A stretch of 64,000 nucleotides of DNA from Pycnococcus provasolii (lineage: Eukaryota; Chlorophyta; Pseudoscourfieldiophyceae; Pseudoscourfieldiales): contig CP150560.1 of the NCBI GenBank assembly GCA_049487715.1, positions 496,001 to 560,000 on the forward strand, read 5' to 3'. Both the position numbers and the translations under genes were made by a program. Within the stretch, counting starts at the first letter, position 1. Each line of letters opens with the position of its first letter. Positions 17,672 to 28,869 of this stretch are shown here, in pieces. The notes under the pieces were generated by a model. The model was not told where the DNA came from, did not search any database, and was given only the letters and a program-made list of their open reading frames with translations.

Positions 17672-20268
17672 ATGATGGACGACAGTATGGACGTGGACAT
17701 TGACGTGCTGCTCAAAGCACGTGCTGCAGCGTCAGAACCTGCAGGTGCTCGCGGTGAAGAAGAACTTAGGGCAGACTCACGAGCCATCACGCACGCACAT
17801 GACGGAGATAATACGACGACGCAGAGGGATATATCCAAAGCGAATGCTCCCACGTCCATCGTGCGGTGGCACCACATGCCAACCACAGCACCAACCACAA
17901 CTCCGAACCGAACGACGACGACGACGACGACGACGACAGCCGTCGCACCCGCATCAACGAGCAAAAACAAGGAACGTGGGAGCTACAAGTGCGGACTATG
18001 CGGACTACCCAAAAAAGGACACAGTACGTCGTCAGGCTTGTCAAAGCCTCTCACCTTGCCCGTCACCACCCTAAATAAATGTCTCACCTAACACTCCCAA
18101 CTAACTAATCTCCCATCACAAAAACAAAACTTCCAACCCGCCCAGTTTGCAAGTTTGCAAAGGCGCAGAAGCCTAACCCTGTTGCAGGTGACATGGCGGC
18201 GGGACCGTCAACGCACGCCAGTAACACAGCGTCGCCACCTCCGTTACCCAGCCAGGTGGCGATGCCGACGCCGACGCCGACGCCAGGAGTTAAGAATATC
18301 ATCGACAACACGGGCATGACGATGACGACGCCAACAGCCTCCGCCTTGGTGACACCCGCGAATGCGCCTCGCCAACGGCAGCGCACGACGCCCGCACCCA
18401 AGCAAGTTACCAAGCGCGTGCTCTTCGCCACGCCGGAGAAGGCACCGCCACCTCCTCCTGAGACGCAGCAAAGCCGTGACAGCAAGTTGAGCATGGCTCT
18501 TGCACTCAGCCGACTCGCTCCCAAGGATGTCGCCGTCGCCGCCTGTGTGTGTCGCGTGTGGCGCAGCGCAGCGTCGTACGTTTTGACACACACCGCGGGT
18601 GCGACGCTCGACATCTCCGACGTCCCGGCGCGTCGACGCGCCATTGGCGTACTGCAGGCACTTTCCGTGCGCTCAAGCCCGCTTGCGCATCTTTCGCTAT
18701 GCTGCCCGCGTCCAAACAAGGACCCGTTTGAGCAGCCGCAGCCGCACCAGTGCGCTTCCATCTACTCTGCCATCGCCGAGAACGCCAACACCACCCAGCA
18801 CCTCACATGCCTGCACCTTACAGCGGAGCAGAGCACGTACGCCTTCCCCAACGCATCGATATTCGACTTCTGCGCATTCGACGCCGCCACCACCACATCC
18901 GCCTCCGCCGCCGCCATCAACATCAGCCTACAGAATGCGGACAACGCACAGTTGATTCACCTCGTCTCTGTAAGCTGCAAATTGCGCACGCTCACCATCG
19001 ACTCGTGGGCTGCCGCCACGAACTGCGGAACCAGGCTTCGCATTTCCAGCGCGACATTGCACGACCTTGCCATCGCCGAGATGACGGACGTGGACGATCT
19101 TGCGCTCAATTGCCCCTCGCTGCGAAACCTCAGCCTCGATTTCGACGACCAGCCAGCCTTCGCCTGCCCGTGGGACCAGTCAAGCCACGAATCGGGCTTC
19201 GCGGAATCGGAGCTTCCCACCGCCCGTCCGACGACGATGATGCGACAGCTCGCGGAAAGTGTGACGATGAGCCCGAGCCTCGAGCGCCTGCACGTCCGTC
19301 TGCAGTCTCTCGGAGACCAGGCGGTATCCGCGCTGTGCTCATCTGGCGAAATCGTGGCGCTGCGCACGCTAGAGATTGTGCACGCGACCCGGCTGACGGA
19401 TGCCGGTGCTGCCATGCTCGTGCGCTGCTGCCCGAACATCACCACGCTCGACCTGTCCGGCTGCACGCTGCTTACGGACGATATCCTGACGACGATCACC
19501 GACGACGAGAAACTCGCCAAGAACCTCGTTACGCTGCGCCTAGCCGGATGCACGAATCTGTCCATGCGCGCGGTGAGCGCCGCCGTGCCACGCCTCGCGG
19601 CTCTTGAAACGCTCGATCTGGGGTACGTCTTCGTGGACGATCGTCGTACGGTCAAGGTGTCGGGCCCTGCCAGCTCCGCCCCGCTGAGCGCCGCGTGGTT
19701 CATGCAAGGCAGGGAGATGACAGCCGTCGCCGCCGGCGCTGGCGCCGGCGGTGACTGGGATGACGACGACGAGGAAGACAAAGCTCAGCGACGCAGCAAC
19801 CGCCTGAGGCACAAGTCACCCGTCGCATCGCCGATTGCGCCACGCGTCGCGCCTGTCGTGTACCGCGTCTCGATGCCTGTTAGCCCGAACAAAGTCCTCT
19901 CGCCTCTTCGTGCTGGCGCGTCAGCTGGATCCGTGCTTAAGCGCGAGCGTGCATTGAGCCCGATGAGACCTGTCAAAGTTGCACGCGTCTCCGAGGTTGA
20001 CACCGTGGGCGGACTTGGACCGGATGCTCTGAAGATCGTGCATCCACGACTTGTCGTGATCAGCCTTTGGGGATGCAGCCGCGTGCGATCGCTCTCCGTG
20101 GAGGAGTGCTCTTCGCTGAAGGAGGTTTGCCTGAACGGATGCGCTCGTCTAAGCTTCGATCGTCTGCACTTGCCCAGAGGTGCAGATGGAAAGACGACCT
20201 CTTCCGTCGTCGTGCTGAGCAACGGCATGGGTGAGACGGTTGCGACAAAGACTGAAGTTGGGCTGTAA
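17672..20268 (+). CDS. F-box/LRR protein with split zinc knuckle, one intron
   Basis: Exon 1 is 17672-18023 and exon 2 is 18146-20268, with an intron of 122 bases (GTACGT...CCCAG, several CTAAC/CTAAT branch candidates). Splicing joins CGLCGLPKKGH to ICKFAKAQ, creating a C-x2-C-x6-H-x-C zinc-knuckle-like motif around residues 108-120. Without splicing the His-Cys pair is lost, which supports the intron. After a basic/proline linker there is an F-box-like helix (LSRLAPKDVAVAACVCRVWRSAA) near residue 225, then leucine-rich repeats of the Cys-containing type (MLVRCCPNITTLDLSGCTLLTD). A disordered acidic/basic loop separates the last repeats (VISLWGCSRVRSLSVEECSSL). It is probably the substrate receptor of an SCF ubiquitin ligase; the target is unknown. 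The stop overlaps a TGTAA signal. Confidence 0.8.
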
Positions 20269-20504
20269 CATTTCGTCGCTTCTTTGGTGGTTCTAATCAT
20301 GCAACGTGACGTTGTCCGTAGGATGGAAGAAAGGCTTAAAGTTTCTTTTAGATTAAAAATGGTCAGCCAAAGGTCATTAAAGTTTATAGCTTTTTGAAAG
20401 CCTGCGGCCGCCGTCGTCAGAATTCACCACCATTTACCAAATCTCTACGTGGCCCCTCCTCAATGGAGACCCCACCGCCACCTTTCGCACGGCACTGTGC
20501 TTAC

Positions 20505-22109
20505 TTATTTTCCGTACGACTCCTCGCCATCCTTGGCGCGAAGCTCTCCAAGTGCGACGGGGGCAGACGTCTCGCAAATTTTGGAGGTTTGGAATGACGA
20601 GATGTCCGTGCCCGCATCCTTCGCCTCCTTCTCCATCTGCTCCTTGATCCACGCGTACGTGATCTTCAGGCCATCCGCAAGCTTCAGGGAAGGGTGCCAT
20701 CCGAGCTTCTCCTTGATGAGCTTGTTGTCGCTGTTGCGGCCACGCACGCCCTCCGGTCCCGGGATGTGCTTGATCGGAATCTTCTTGTCGCCGAACGACA
20801 GTGCGAGCTCCATCATTTGGTTCATGCTGACTTGCTCGTCGCTGCCAAGGTTGAGCGGCTCGGAGAAGTCGCTCTTGGTGAGGCGCAGGATGCCCTCGAC
20901 GCAGTCGTCGATGAATGTGAACGATCGCGTCTGCTTACCGTCGCCCCACATTTCCGCCTCGACGGTGGCGGCCGCCGCCTTGCGGCAGAACGCGGCAGGT
21001 GCCTTCTCGCGTCCACCCTTCCACGTTCCGAACGGTCCGTAGATGTTGTGGAAGCGTCCGACGCGGCACTGCATGTCGAAGTCCTTCTGGTAGTGGATGT
21101 ACGCCTCCTCGGAAACGAGCTTCTCGAGTCCGTACGCGTCCTGCGGCTGCGCGGGCCAGGCGTCGCTCTCCTTGAGGCCTCCACCCTCGACCTCGACGTC
21201 GAGCTGCTTGAACTCGGGGTAGATGCACGCGGACGACGCGTAGAAGCAGCGCTTGCATCCCTGGATGCGCGCAGCCTCGAGCACGTTGAACGAGATCATG
21301 ATGTTGTTGTAGAGGATGACGGAGTGGTTGCTCTGGATGAATCCCATGCCGCCCATGTCCGCGGCGAGGTTGAAGACGTGATCGCATCCCTTGCACACCT
21401 TCATACAGTTGTCGTACACGCGCAGGTCCACGAGGTGGAACTCGTCGCAGAACATGTCCTCCTGTGGTTTGTGAAAATGGCGTTGTTGGTGAGGTTGGTG
21501 AGTTTTGAGATTTTCACTTTTTTTTTCCCCGAAGTTCACCTCCTGAACAGCCGATCACCGCTCCCGCCTAAAATATTCTAAGTTTCACTCTTTTCTGTGC
21601 GTGTGCAAGTCACCAGGCACAAAAACCGGCTGAGATGGCCGTGCTAATCGAGTGTTGCCTCACACACGACAAAGCACACTTTTGGCCACACTATATGCTT
21701 TTGCTGCCGCCTTTATCAATCAGGTATAAAATGAAATATCCTCCTCCAACAACAACAAATACGCGAATACTTGAACTGTACTTGTACTTGAGAGGTACAC
21801 GCGAAGTCAATACAACGCGCGCAAACTCATTCAGGTGCTTTTAAAAGTCACCTGAACGTGTATCCCAACCATCCCAACAATCACCTCAGGTCGTTCCCCA
21901 CCTCCTAGGATCCCTCCCGTACGTACCGTCATGTGTTCGTTCCTCTTCCAGTCGCACCCGACGATGTAGTGGCCCTCGGCCTTGAGTCGTCGCGCGAGGT
22001 GGGAGGCGATGAATCCGCCGGATCCGGTGATGCAGATCTTGAGTTTCTTCTCCGGCCAGTACGGCTCGAAGGGGAACTTCGCCAACTCGCTCGCTACCAT
22101 CGTCGTCAT
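20505..22109 (-). CDS. GME: GDP-mannose 3,5-epimerase, one intron
   Basis: Exon 1 is 22109-21927 (61 codons, ATG at 22109) and exon 2 is 21461-20505. The 465-base intron starts GTACGT after HMT and ends CCACAG before EDMFCDEFHLVDLRV, giving 379 residues, the usual size (about 377). It is an extended short-chain dehydrogenase fold: NAD-binding GSGGFIASHLA near residue 28, FYASSACIYPEF with the catalytic Ser/Cys region, the Y-x3-K pair in DAYGLEK, then VGRFHNIYGPFGTWKGGREK and IKHIPGPEGVRGRNSDN. The enzyme converts GDP-D-mannose to GDP-L-galactose (and L-gulose), committing it to ascorbate and cell-wall galactose synthesis in the cytosol of plants and green algae. Sequence identity is high throughout. 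The stop is 236 bases from that of the F-box gene. Confidence 0.96.
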
Positions 22110-23097
22110 CGTGATCTACTTTTGTATATAATCTATGAAGGTGAAAAAGCCTAGAAGCGATCGGACAGGCGGAGGCGTTAAGCTGAGGCAAGAAGGGGGG
22201 GGGACCCCGGGGGGATGCCTTAACCCTTTCCCCTATCAGCCTATCCCTTCCCTCTCCTCTCCTTCGAGAAGGGAAGTCGGAGAAGGGCGGCCCTTTGGTG
22301 GTCTCTCTCACCAGTCACCACAACATCAGACTTCAGACATTAGAGTTCCTCTCAACCCCTCGTTCGTTGTTGACCGGACACCGGAGGTCTCTTTGGAGCG
22401 CACTTCATCAGAAGAGTGGTCCCTTGCCAGTTGCCACACCTTTCTCTTTCTCGCGAGCAACTTGGTTTGGGCAACTCACACAACACCTTTTAGGCTTTTA
22501 GCTCAAAGAGGTTTGGGCCAGGTGTTTTCGCCTAACCTTACGATCACAGCTTTACCCTTAGCTTATAAGAAGCTTTGGGCGCACGTGTTCCAGGGATGTT
22601 CCAGGGCGCGCGTTCTCGCCGCGGGGGCGGCCTGAGGATAGCGCAGTGTACTTTTTCACAAATGCAATTTCACGTTTTTTTATCATCAAAAAGATGACTC
22701 CTCCTTTCTCTCAAATGTTGCAATATGCCTACGCTTACCGCTGCCTTGTTTGGTTCGCGGTAGACGTCGCTTCTCTTGTACACCTATTTCTTCTGTGCGC
22801 AGTTCTGATTTTTGTGAATTTCAACGCAGGAAGGCCAGTTACAGTAAGTCCATGATTCTTTTCTTCCACCGTACACCGCGCGTAATTTTCGCAAATTTCC
22901 ACCTTAGAGATGTACCTGTGTGAGTGGTGTCCAGTAACGCCTCCTCCCACGAGCAACACTTTTACGATTCTTTGCGACCTGCACAAAAGGTGCTCGGTGG
23001 GTCCCACGGCAAGTACATGGGGACGAGCCCTCAAGTTTCCGTCCTTGAACCCAACAAAAGACAGATATACTTTAAGGTTTTAGGTTTACCCCACCCG

Positions 23098-23120
23098 TAA
23101 CCCTAACCCTAACCCTAACT
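23098..23120 (+). repeat. Telomere-like (CCCTAA)3 array in promoter
   Basis: Three perfect CCCTAA units plus partials, ending 66 bases upstream of the prenyltransferase alpha ATG. It is one of six such islands in the window. Confidence 0.85.
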
Positions 23121-23125
23121 CTTAG

Positions 23126-23135
23126 TTCGGGGTTT
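23126..23135 (-). promoter_or_regulatory. AAACCCCGAA motif, prenyltransferase promoter
   Basis: An exact copy of the recurrent 10-mer (TTCGGGGTTT on the plus strand), 51 bases upstream of the ATG at 23186 and directly next to the CCCTAA array. Confidence 0.5.
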
Positions 23136-23185
23136 CCCCTCCTCTCCTCTCCCAGGCTGCCATAAAAGAAAGAGCACAACACAGC

Positions 23186-24295
23186 ATGGCGTCGATGTCC
23201 GATGCGTGGGCGCACGACTACAGCGATTTGTCTCCAGGATCCACTTCCTCCATGTCTCCTCCTCCTGTCGTCTGCATCGCACACGCGCCTGCCGTGCGTA
23301 AAACTCAAATGATTCTACACGCACTCATACGCAAGCAGGAGTACTCGGCGCGAACCGTCGCCATCACTGCCAACGCGCTGCGCAATAATCCTGCAGACTA
23401 CACCGCGTTCGCAGTACGGCGCCTGTGCCTGACGCAAGCAAGAGACACGCACGTGTCGAACTTGGCACGGATGCTGGAGGAGGAATTCGAATTCACGGGG
23501 GACTTTGTGGAGATGTTCCCGAAGAACTATCAGCTTTGGGGACATAGGAGGTGGTTGGCTGACACGTTTGCGATTTCGGACAGTAATGGAAAGTCTGAAG
23601 AAGACACGCAACAGTGCTTGCTTGACGAGATGGCGTTTGCGCACGTCGCCATCGAGGACGACAACAAGAACTACCACGCGTGGTCACACCGTGCGTACTT
23701 TCTGCAAAAAGCTGCAAACGTCTTACCGAGCGCTGCGGCCGATAGGTTGTTTCAGGCGGAGATGGCGTACACTGCGCGGCTTCTCGACGTAGACAATTCA
23801 AATAACTCGGCGTGGAATGCAAGACACCTCGCAGTGACACTGCTATTCGAGTCCGCCACAACTTCACACGACACAGATGAGGCACAAGCGCGCGTCGACG
23901 CAGCGATGGCAAGCGAGACGGCGTTCGCACTCGCCAGACTCGAAGTCGATCCATCGAACGAGGCGGTTTGGTCATACATCACAGACCTAGTCGCACCTGC
24001 AGACGACGAACTTGCGCGCGTGCCGTGGCGGGCGCACGCCGCGCACGCCGCCGCCGCCGCCGCCGCAACTCTCGACGCACTCGCGAGCGCGCTTGTCAAC
24101 AAGGAAGACGGCAAGACAGCCGCGAATGCGCTCGAGTACCGGCTACATCGCGCGTGCCAGGCGTCGTCACGCGCCGAAAATGCCGAAAATGCTCGTGAGG
24201 CGTGCGAAGACGCACGTGCCGCGTGCAAATCTCTCGAACGTGTCGATGGCGCGATGCGCGCGGGACTTTGGCGATTTCGAAGAGAGTGTATCTAA
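23186..24295 (+). CDS. FNTA: Protein farnesyl/geranylgeranyltransferase-I alpha subunit
   Basis: 369 codons, no intron, ATG at 23186. The family's PPTA helical repeats are visible as spaced motifs: NPADYTAFAVRRL (about residue 67), KNYQLWGHRRW (112), KNYHAWSHRAY (162), NNSAWNARHL (206) and NEAVWSYITDL (256). The N-terminal AHDYSDLSP matches the start of other alpha subunits. The protein is the shared alpha subunit that, with a CAAX beta subunit, prenylates C-terminal CaaX proteins in the cytosol. The C-terminus is Ala-rich and diverged. Length fits the family (about 330-380). Confidence 0.88.
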   Translation: MASMSDAWAHDYSDLSPGSTSSMSPPPVVCIAHAPAVRKTQMILHALIRKQEYSARTVAITANALRNNPADYTAFAVRRLCLTQARDTHVSNLARMLEEEFEFTGDFVEMFPKNYQLWGHRRWLADTFAISDSNGKSEEDTQQCLLDEMAFAHVAIEDDNKNYHAWSHRAYFLQKAANVLPSAAADRLFQAEMAYTARLLDVDNSNNSAWNARHLAVTLLFESATTSHDTDEAQARVDAAMASETAFALARLEVDPSNEAVWSYITDLVAPADDELARVPWRAHAAHAAAAAAATLDALASALVNKEDGKTAANALEYRLHRACQASSRAENAENAREACEDARAACKSLERVDGAMRAGLWRFRRECI

Positions 24296-24613
24296 TCTAA
24301 TGTTTCTTTTTTTTTGTACGTTTCGATGATAAAATTACGCTTCTGTCACAAGAATGGTTTTTTGTTATGCATTGTCCCACCAGCACCTGAACCAACCAAA
24401 ACCAACCGACCGACCAAACGAACCAACCCACCAACCAAACTCCACAAAGCCACCACGCCCAGATGAATCCCACAGAATGTACTTGCAAAATCCTTTCCCA
24501 AATCTCGTCCGCCTATTTCCTTTCCTTAAACACCCAATTCACCGTAACTCGCATATCCCGCGGATTGCTGACGTGTGGCACCCATCCATGATTTTTTTCT
24601 CATATTGAAAACC
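24296..24613. other. 3' gap between convergent genes
   Basis: 318 bases with (CCAA)-rich simple sequence at 24385-24440 and no ORF or RNA gene that I can support. Confidence 0.5.
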
Positions 24614-26664
24614 TCACACCAAGAAGAGCTCCACGTAGCGATTGCCCATCATCGCACGGTGCCTCTCCGACACGGCTCGGCCAGCCTCGGAAGCGCTCGC
24701 GAAAGTGACCATAGCCTCGCCCGTCGCGCGTCCGTTCGTCGCCTGGCCAATACGCACCGAATCTTTCACCACCGCAAACCCGGAAAGGAAGTTAAGCACG
24801 TCCTGCGGAGTTGATTGCCATGGCAAGCCGCGAAGGCGCACCGTGCTGCTCTGGGGACCCGCAGGCGCAGGTGCACTTCCCTCCACGCCAGCCGGCGCAC
24901 CAGTGGTTGGCGCACCGCCATTCGCGGCCGCGCCGGCGTACGCGGCCGCCGCCGCTGCACCCTGCGGTAAGCCCGCGGCCATTGCCGCGTACGCCGGCGC
25001 GCCTGCCATGGCTGGCGCAATGCTTCCTTGCGGTGCCACGGGCGGAGGGACGCCTGCCGCCACGGGTGCACCCGCCGGGCCTGGTGGAGGCACTCCGCCA
25101 GGAGCGCTGGCACCACTCTCAAGCGGCGGTGGCGGCGGCGCTCCGACGGGAGCCATCGCTGAAAGTCCCGCGGGACCGGGTGCGAAGCCACCCGCGCCAG
25201 GGTTGAGCTGTCCCGGCGGCCCAGGGCGCGGCAGAGGCGCGGCAGGATCCACAGGTCCAGGCGGGCCAGGTGGTCCGAGGCTCATGCCAAGGCTCATGGC
25301 AACCATGCCGGCACCGCCGGTGCCCATTCCCATTGGCGCGTGACCGGCGCCACCCCACTGTGGCTGGCTCTGCGGGTACCCGAATAGGCCGCCCATTCCC
25401 ATCGCGCCGAACGGCGCCGCGGCGGGGTCGTGCAAGAATGCCTGCGCGCCGCCCATGCCGGGCTGCATCATCAGGTGCATGTCAGGCGGAAGCAGCGCCT
25501 GCTGTGCAGAGGTGCCCATAGGTGCCGTTGGCAGCGGGATATTTGATCCCATCATATATGCCGCATGTGACATCTCCGCATGGCTGCTTCGGAACAGCTC
25601 CACGTAGCGTTGCCCGATTCGAGCCTTGTTGCGCTGCTCGCGCGCGCGATTGCACTCCTCGTGGTTCGCAAACATGACGTACGCCTCGCCCGTGCTGCGC
25701 TCGTTGCGCATGACCACCAGGATGCCGTGCGGCACGAGCTCGTAGTCCGAGAAGAACTCGGTCACCTCCTTCATGCCCGCTGAGTATGGAAGGCCACGCA
25801 GCTTCAGCACCAGGCCGTCGTGCGGCGCGGCCACCGCGTCGGCTGGGAATCCCGCGGCAAGTCCCGGACCGCCGGGGTGCCCGGGCATGCCCCCGGGCGT
25901 ACCGGGACCACCCGCGCCGGGCGGCCCAAGTCCCATCATGCCACCATGCCCCGGTCCATGTCCGCCGTGGTGCCCACGTCCCATGTGCCCGTGTGGGTGG
26001 AATCCACGCGCGCCCGGATGGTGCATGCCCATGCCCGGGTGATGAGGCATTCCCATGCCACGTCCACGTCCACCAAACATGTGGCTTCGCGCTCCAGCAC
26101 CCGCAGCCTGCATCATCTCACCCTTCGTGCTTCGGAACAGCTCGATGTACCGCGTTCCCATCATCTGGCGGTGCCGGTTGAGCGCTAGATTCGCGCCATC
26201 CGCTGTAACGAACTCGACGTACGCCTCGCCCGTCGCACGCCCGTCGTGCGTGTAGGTGAGCAGGATTCCCTCGGGCACCACATCGCCTCCGCATCCTTGA
26301 AAGAACTGCAGCACTTGTTCCGCACCAGCACTGAACGGCAGGCCGCGCATGCGCACGACGCCTGGGTACCGCGGGTCTGGATTCCCTGGGAGCGCGCCAG
26401 CCGCCTGTGCAGCGGCTTGGGCGTGCACCTGGCTGCGCTGATGCGCGTTGACCATGTCCTCCTCGGTGGACGGGAAGAGCTCGACGTACCGCCGTCCCAT
26501 GTGCGCACGGTTCTTCGTCTCAAGCGCGTGCGCGGCATCCTCCTCATTAGCAAATCGTACGTACCCGTCGCCCGTGGCGCGTCCCTGGCTGTTGAGGCAG
26601 AGCAGCGTTCCTCCCAAGGGAATCTCAAAGTCGCTGAAAAACTCGGCAACCGCCTCCTCTGTCG

Positions 26665-26706
<42 letters not shown>

Positions 26707-27236
26707 GAGTGAGTCTATCCTTCTTTGTCCTTTCACCTCCACCCTCTGCAGACTCTTCAGGGTTAGGAAAGCAACAAAAAACAAATACGCACCTGATATG
26801 GCAGTCCTCGCATGCGCAGCACGCACGTTGGCGGCAACGGCTCAACAGGTGCAAGGTGGTGCGGCGGCGGCATGCCAGGCACGACCCCCATCGGCGCGAC
26901 GATGGGCGTTCCGTCGGGTCCTGTGAAGTGCATAGGCATCAAGGCGCCGTGCGGTGGCCCTTGAGGCAGCATGCCTGGTACCATTCCGTTCGGCACTTGG
27001 CCTCCCGACATCCCGGGTATGGTTCCCATGCCCTGCGCGTCCATTCCATGTCCCACGGGCAAAGCACCCACGTGTGGCGCTCCCGTCACCTGCAGCGTTT
27101 CCACGGCGGTCGCGAGTGACTCGACGGTGTCGACGACGCCTGGTGCCCCCACCGCGACGCCGGGGGGTGGCACGTTTCCCTCGACAACAACTCCCGCCGC
27201 GTTTGTCGCTCCCACGGCGACAGCGTTCGGATTCAT
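24614..27236 (-). CDS. Four-RRM hnRNP H/F-like RNA-binding protein, one intron
   Basis: Exon 1 is 27236-26793 (148 codons, ATG at 27236) and exon 2 is 26665-24614, giving 831 residues. The 127-base intron (GTGCGT...CACACAG) falls inside RRM1: VLRMRGLPYQ is joined to ATEEAVAEFFSDFEIP. Three more quasi-RRMs follow (VVRMRGLPFSAGAEQVLQFF, VLKLRGLPYSAGMKEVTEFF, TVRLRGLPWQSTPQDVLNFL), each with a GDGYVRF/GEAYVEF-like RNP1 and an R(Y/R)VELF ending, the signature of hnRNP H/F, GRSF1 and ESRP proteins, which bind G-rich RNA and regulate splicing or translation. Linkers are Gly/Met/Pro-rich, and about 250 residues between RRM3 and RRM4 are Pro/Gly/Ala. The 3' end of the intron is almost entirely a CA repeat (GT on the plus strand, about 26667-26703) reaching the AG. 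Confidence 0.88.
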
Positions 27237-27906
27237 GATGTCCTAAAAGATGCCCAACTTGTTTTTCCTGATGATCTTCCAAACTCCTTCCTCCTAATAC
27301 TTCCCTGTTCCAAACCTGGTACTGTACCGCCCTCAGCTGAGTCCCGCCCAGCCAGTGTCGCCCTGCTTACCAAGCCAGCCAGCCGTCCCAATCCAGACCC
27401 CCTGATCCTGATCCAGATTTGGAATCCTCCCCCTGGATCCTTACCCGACGCGTCCAGGTAACCGCCCCTAACCTACCAACCACCTACAAGCTAGCACCTA
27501 GGGTAAAAGCTTCTAAAGACTTGTAGAAGCACTACAAGCACCACACCAACAATGAGAGATGATGAATGGCAAAAGCAAAGGGAAGGAAACTTGTCTTCGT
27601 TTTCTGGATCTGGGTCCACCACTGGCGCAGACCCGGGACTCTGGAGTCTGGGCGGGCGCGCTTGTACCCGCAGCGCACAAAACACAGAACACCGGTAGGG
27701 AAGGGGAGGAGGCTCTTTTTCCAAAACAAGGACAGAGCAGGCGCCTGCTTCCGAACCCTAGCTAGTCTAAAAAGGTGAGCTTCGAGGCATCAGGGGAGAG
27801 GAATACTTTAGGGGAGATGCAGAGGGGAAGGCTTATTTTATTCGCTCCCCTATTCGCTCCCCTACCTTTATTCGCTCCCCCTCCCTGGGGCTGTCCGGGG
27901 TGAGAC

Positions 27907-28211
27907 ACCTGAGGAGCCCCCTGGTCATAGTGAATGTGCAACTCTGTCATAGTGAAAACAACCTGGGTTTAGGTCGGGGGCCTAACTTAGACAAAGAAAT
28001 AGGTTCCATGACGAATCCCCACTGGTCGGTATCACAGGTCGAGTGGTGTTGGCTGGTTATAAACCTACCCAACTAGCTTTGGGACGGGTGCCCTAACCTT
28101 TGGGCAGTCACTCGACTTTGGGCAGTCAATCGACTTTGCCCCGACCTAAACCCAGGTTGTTTTCACTATGACAGAGTTGCACATTCACTATGACCAGGGG
28201 GCTCCTCAGGT
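27907..28211. repeat. Perfect 73-bp inverted repeat with 159-bp loop
   Basis: 27907-27979 (starts ACCTGAGGAGCCCCC, ends TTAGGTCGGGG) is exactly the reverse complement of 28139-28211. The 159-base spacer holds a partial direct duplication. No target-site duplication or transposase is evident. It could be a MITE-like element or a locus making a long hairpin RNA. Confidence 0.9.
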
Positions 28212-28390
28212 ACCATGCATGCAGTTAGGGTTTGAGCCTCCCGCGAGTCCTGACCCTCGCTCATGCATGGCCTCAGAGGTACTTCCTACCTCATCAGGTC
28301 AGGTCCCGTCCTCCTCCTCCAGAAGCAGGTGGCAGGGGAGGGGAGGAGGAGGGAGGGGAGGGTACCTAACCCTAAAGGTACCTACCCCTG

Positions 28391-28424
28391 CTAACCCTAA
28401 CCCTAACCCTAACCCTAACCCTAA
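28391..28424 (+). repeat. Telomere-like CCCTAA array
   Basis: Five consecutive CCCTAA units, about 450 bases upstream of the DDT-domain gene. A lone CTAACCCTAA precedes it at 28367-28376. Confidence 0.85.
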
Positions 28425-28536
28425 TGCGTCTTCAGGGGTTTCACTTTCACGAGTTCCCTTCTTCCTGGGACCCCGACCTTCTCCCTAATAATAACCCTAC
28501 AGTAATCCGGTCTGATTCCGTCCCTTCTTCCTGGGA

Positions 28537-28656
28537 CCCCGACCTTCTCCCTAAAGGTTTTTAAAACCCGAATGCGTTCCCTAATAATGGTCTTCCCCCG
28601 ACCTTCTCCCTAAAGGTTTTTAAAACCCGAATGCGTTCCCTAATAATAATGGTCTT
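28537..28656. repeat. Tandem ~60-bp duplication
   Basis: Two copies of a unit starting CCCCGACCTTCTCCC, passing through TTTTTAAAACCCGAATGCG and ending AATGGTCTT, at 28537-28594 and 28596-28656; the second has one extra AAT. A partial third copy follows, and shorter CTTCCTGGGACCCCGACC copies lie at 28462 and 28527. Confidence 0.8.
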
Positions 28657-28869
28657 CCCCCGACCTAATTTCCTTCTCCAGCTTCTCCTCCCCCCTATTT
28701 TAATTCTCCCCTGGGGCTAGGCTGCCCGGTCCACCAGGGGTTGGTGGGTTCCACGCGCCCCTCCCTCCCTCCCTCCCCCCGGGGGGCACATCATCCTGCG
28801 CATCCATCATCTTTTTTTTTTATTGGTGCGCTTACTTTCTTTCTTTCTAGTATAAGTAAGTGAAATAAC

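Larger units (their letters stand above)
22110..23185. other. Divergent promoter region GME/prenyltransferase
   Basis: No gene seen on either strand; a 166-codon frame at 22135-22635 has no real protein character. It holds a G-rich/C-rich stretch at 22190-22215, several CCTAAC/TTAGGC words, and on the right the telomere-like array and AAACCCCGAA motif described separately. Confidence 0.5.
27237..28869. other. Repeat-rich divergent intergenic region
   Basis: 1.6 kb without a gene. From left: promoter of the hnRNP-like gene; three copies of ATTCGCTCCCC at 27839-27880; a 73-bp perfect inverted repeat (27907-27979 / 28139-28211); a near repeat of CTTTGGGCAGTCA(C/A)TCGA at 28098-28134; a CCCTAA array (28391-28424); a tandem 60-bp duplication (28537-28656); C-rich simple sequence near 28760. 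Small frames here, including twin frames starting MTELHIHYDQGAPQ in the two arms, are products of the repeats. Confidence 0.6.

Noticed and set aside
22135-22635. 166-codon frame between GME and the prenyltransferase gene
   Set aside because: Low-quality composition, no motif, lies in promoter sequence.
23098-23120. CCCTAA arrays as a true chromosome end
   Set aside because: Six short islands are spread among ordinary genes in one 64-kb stretch; they are interstitial.
27762-28488. Two small frames both starting MTELHIHYDQGAPQ
   Set aside because: They are the same bases read in the two arms of the 73-bp inverted repeat, not independent genes.
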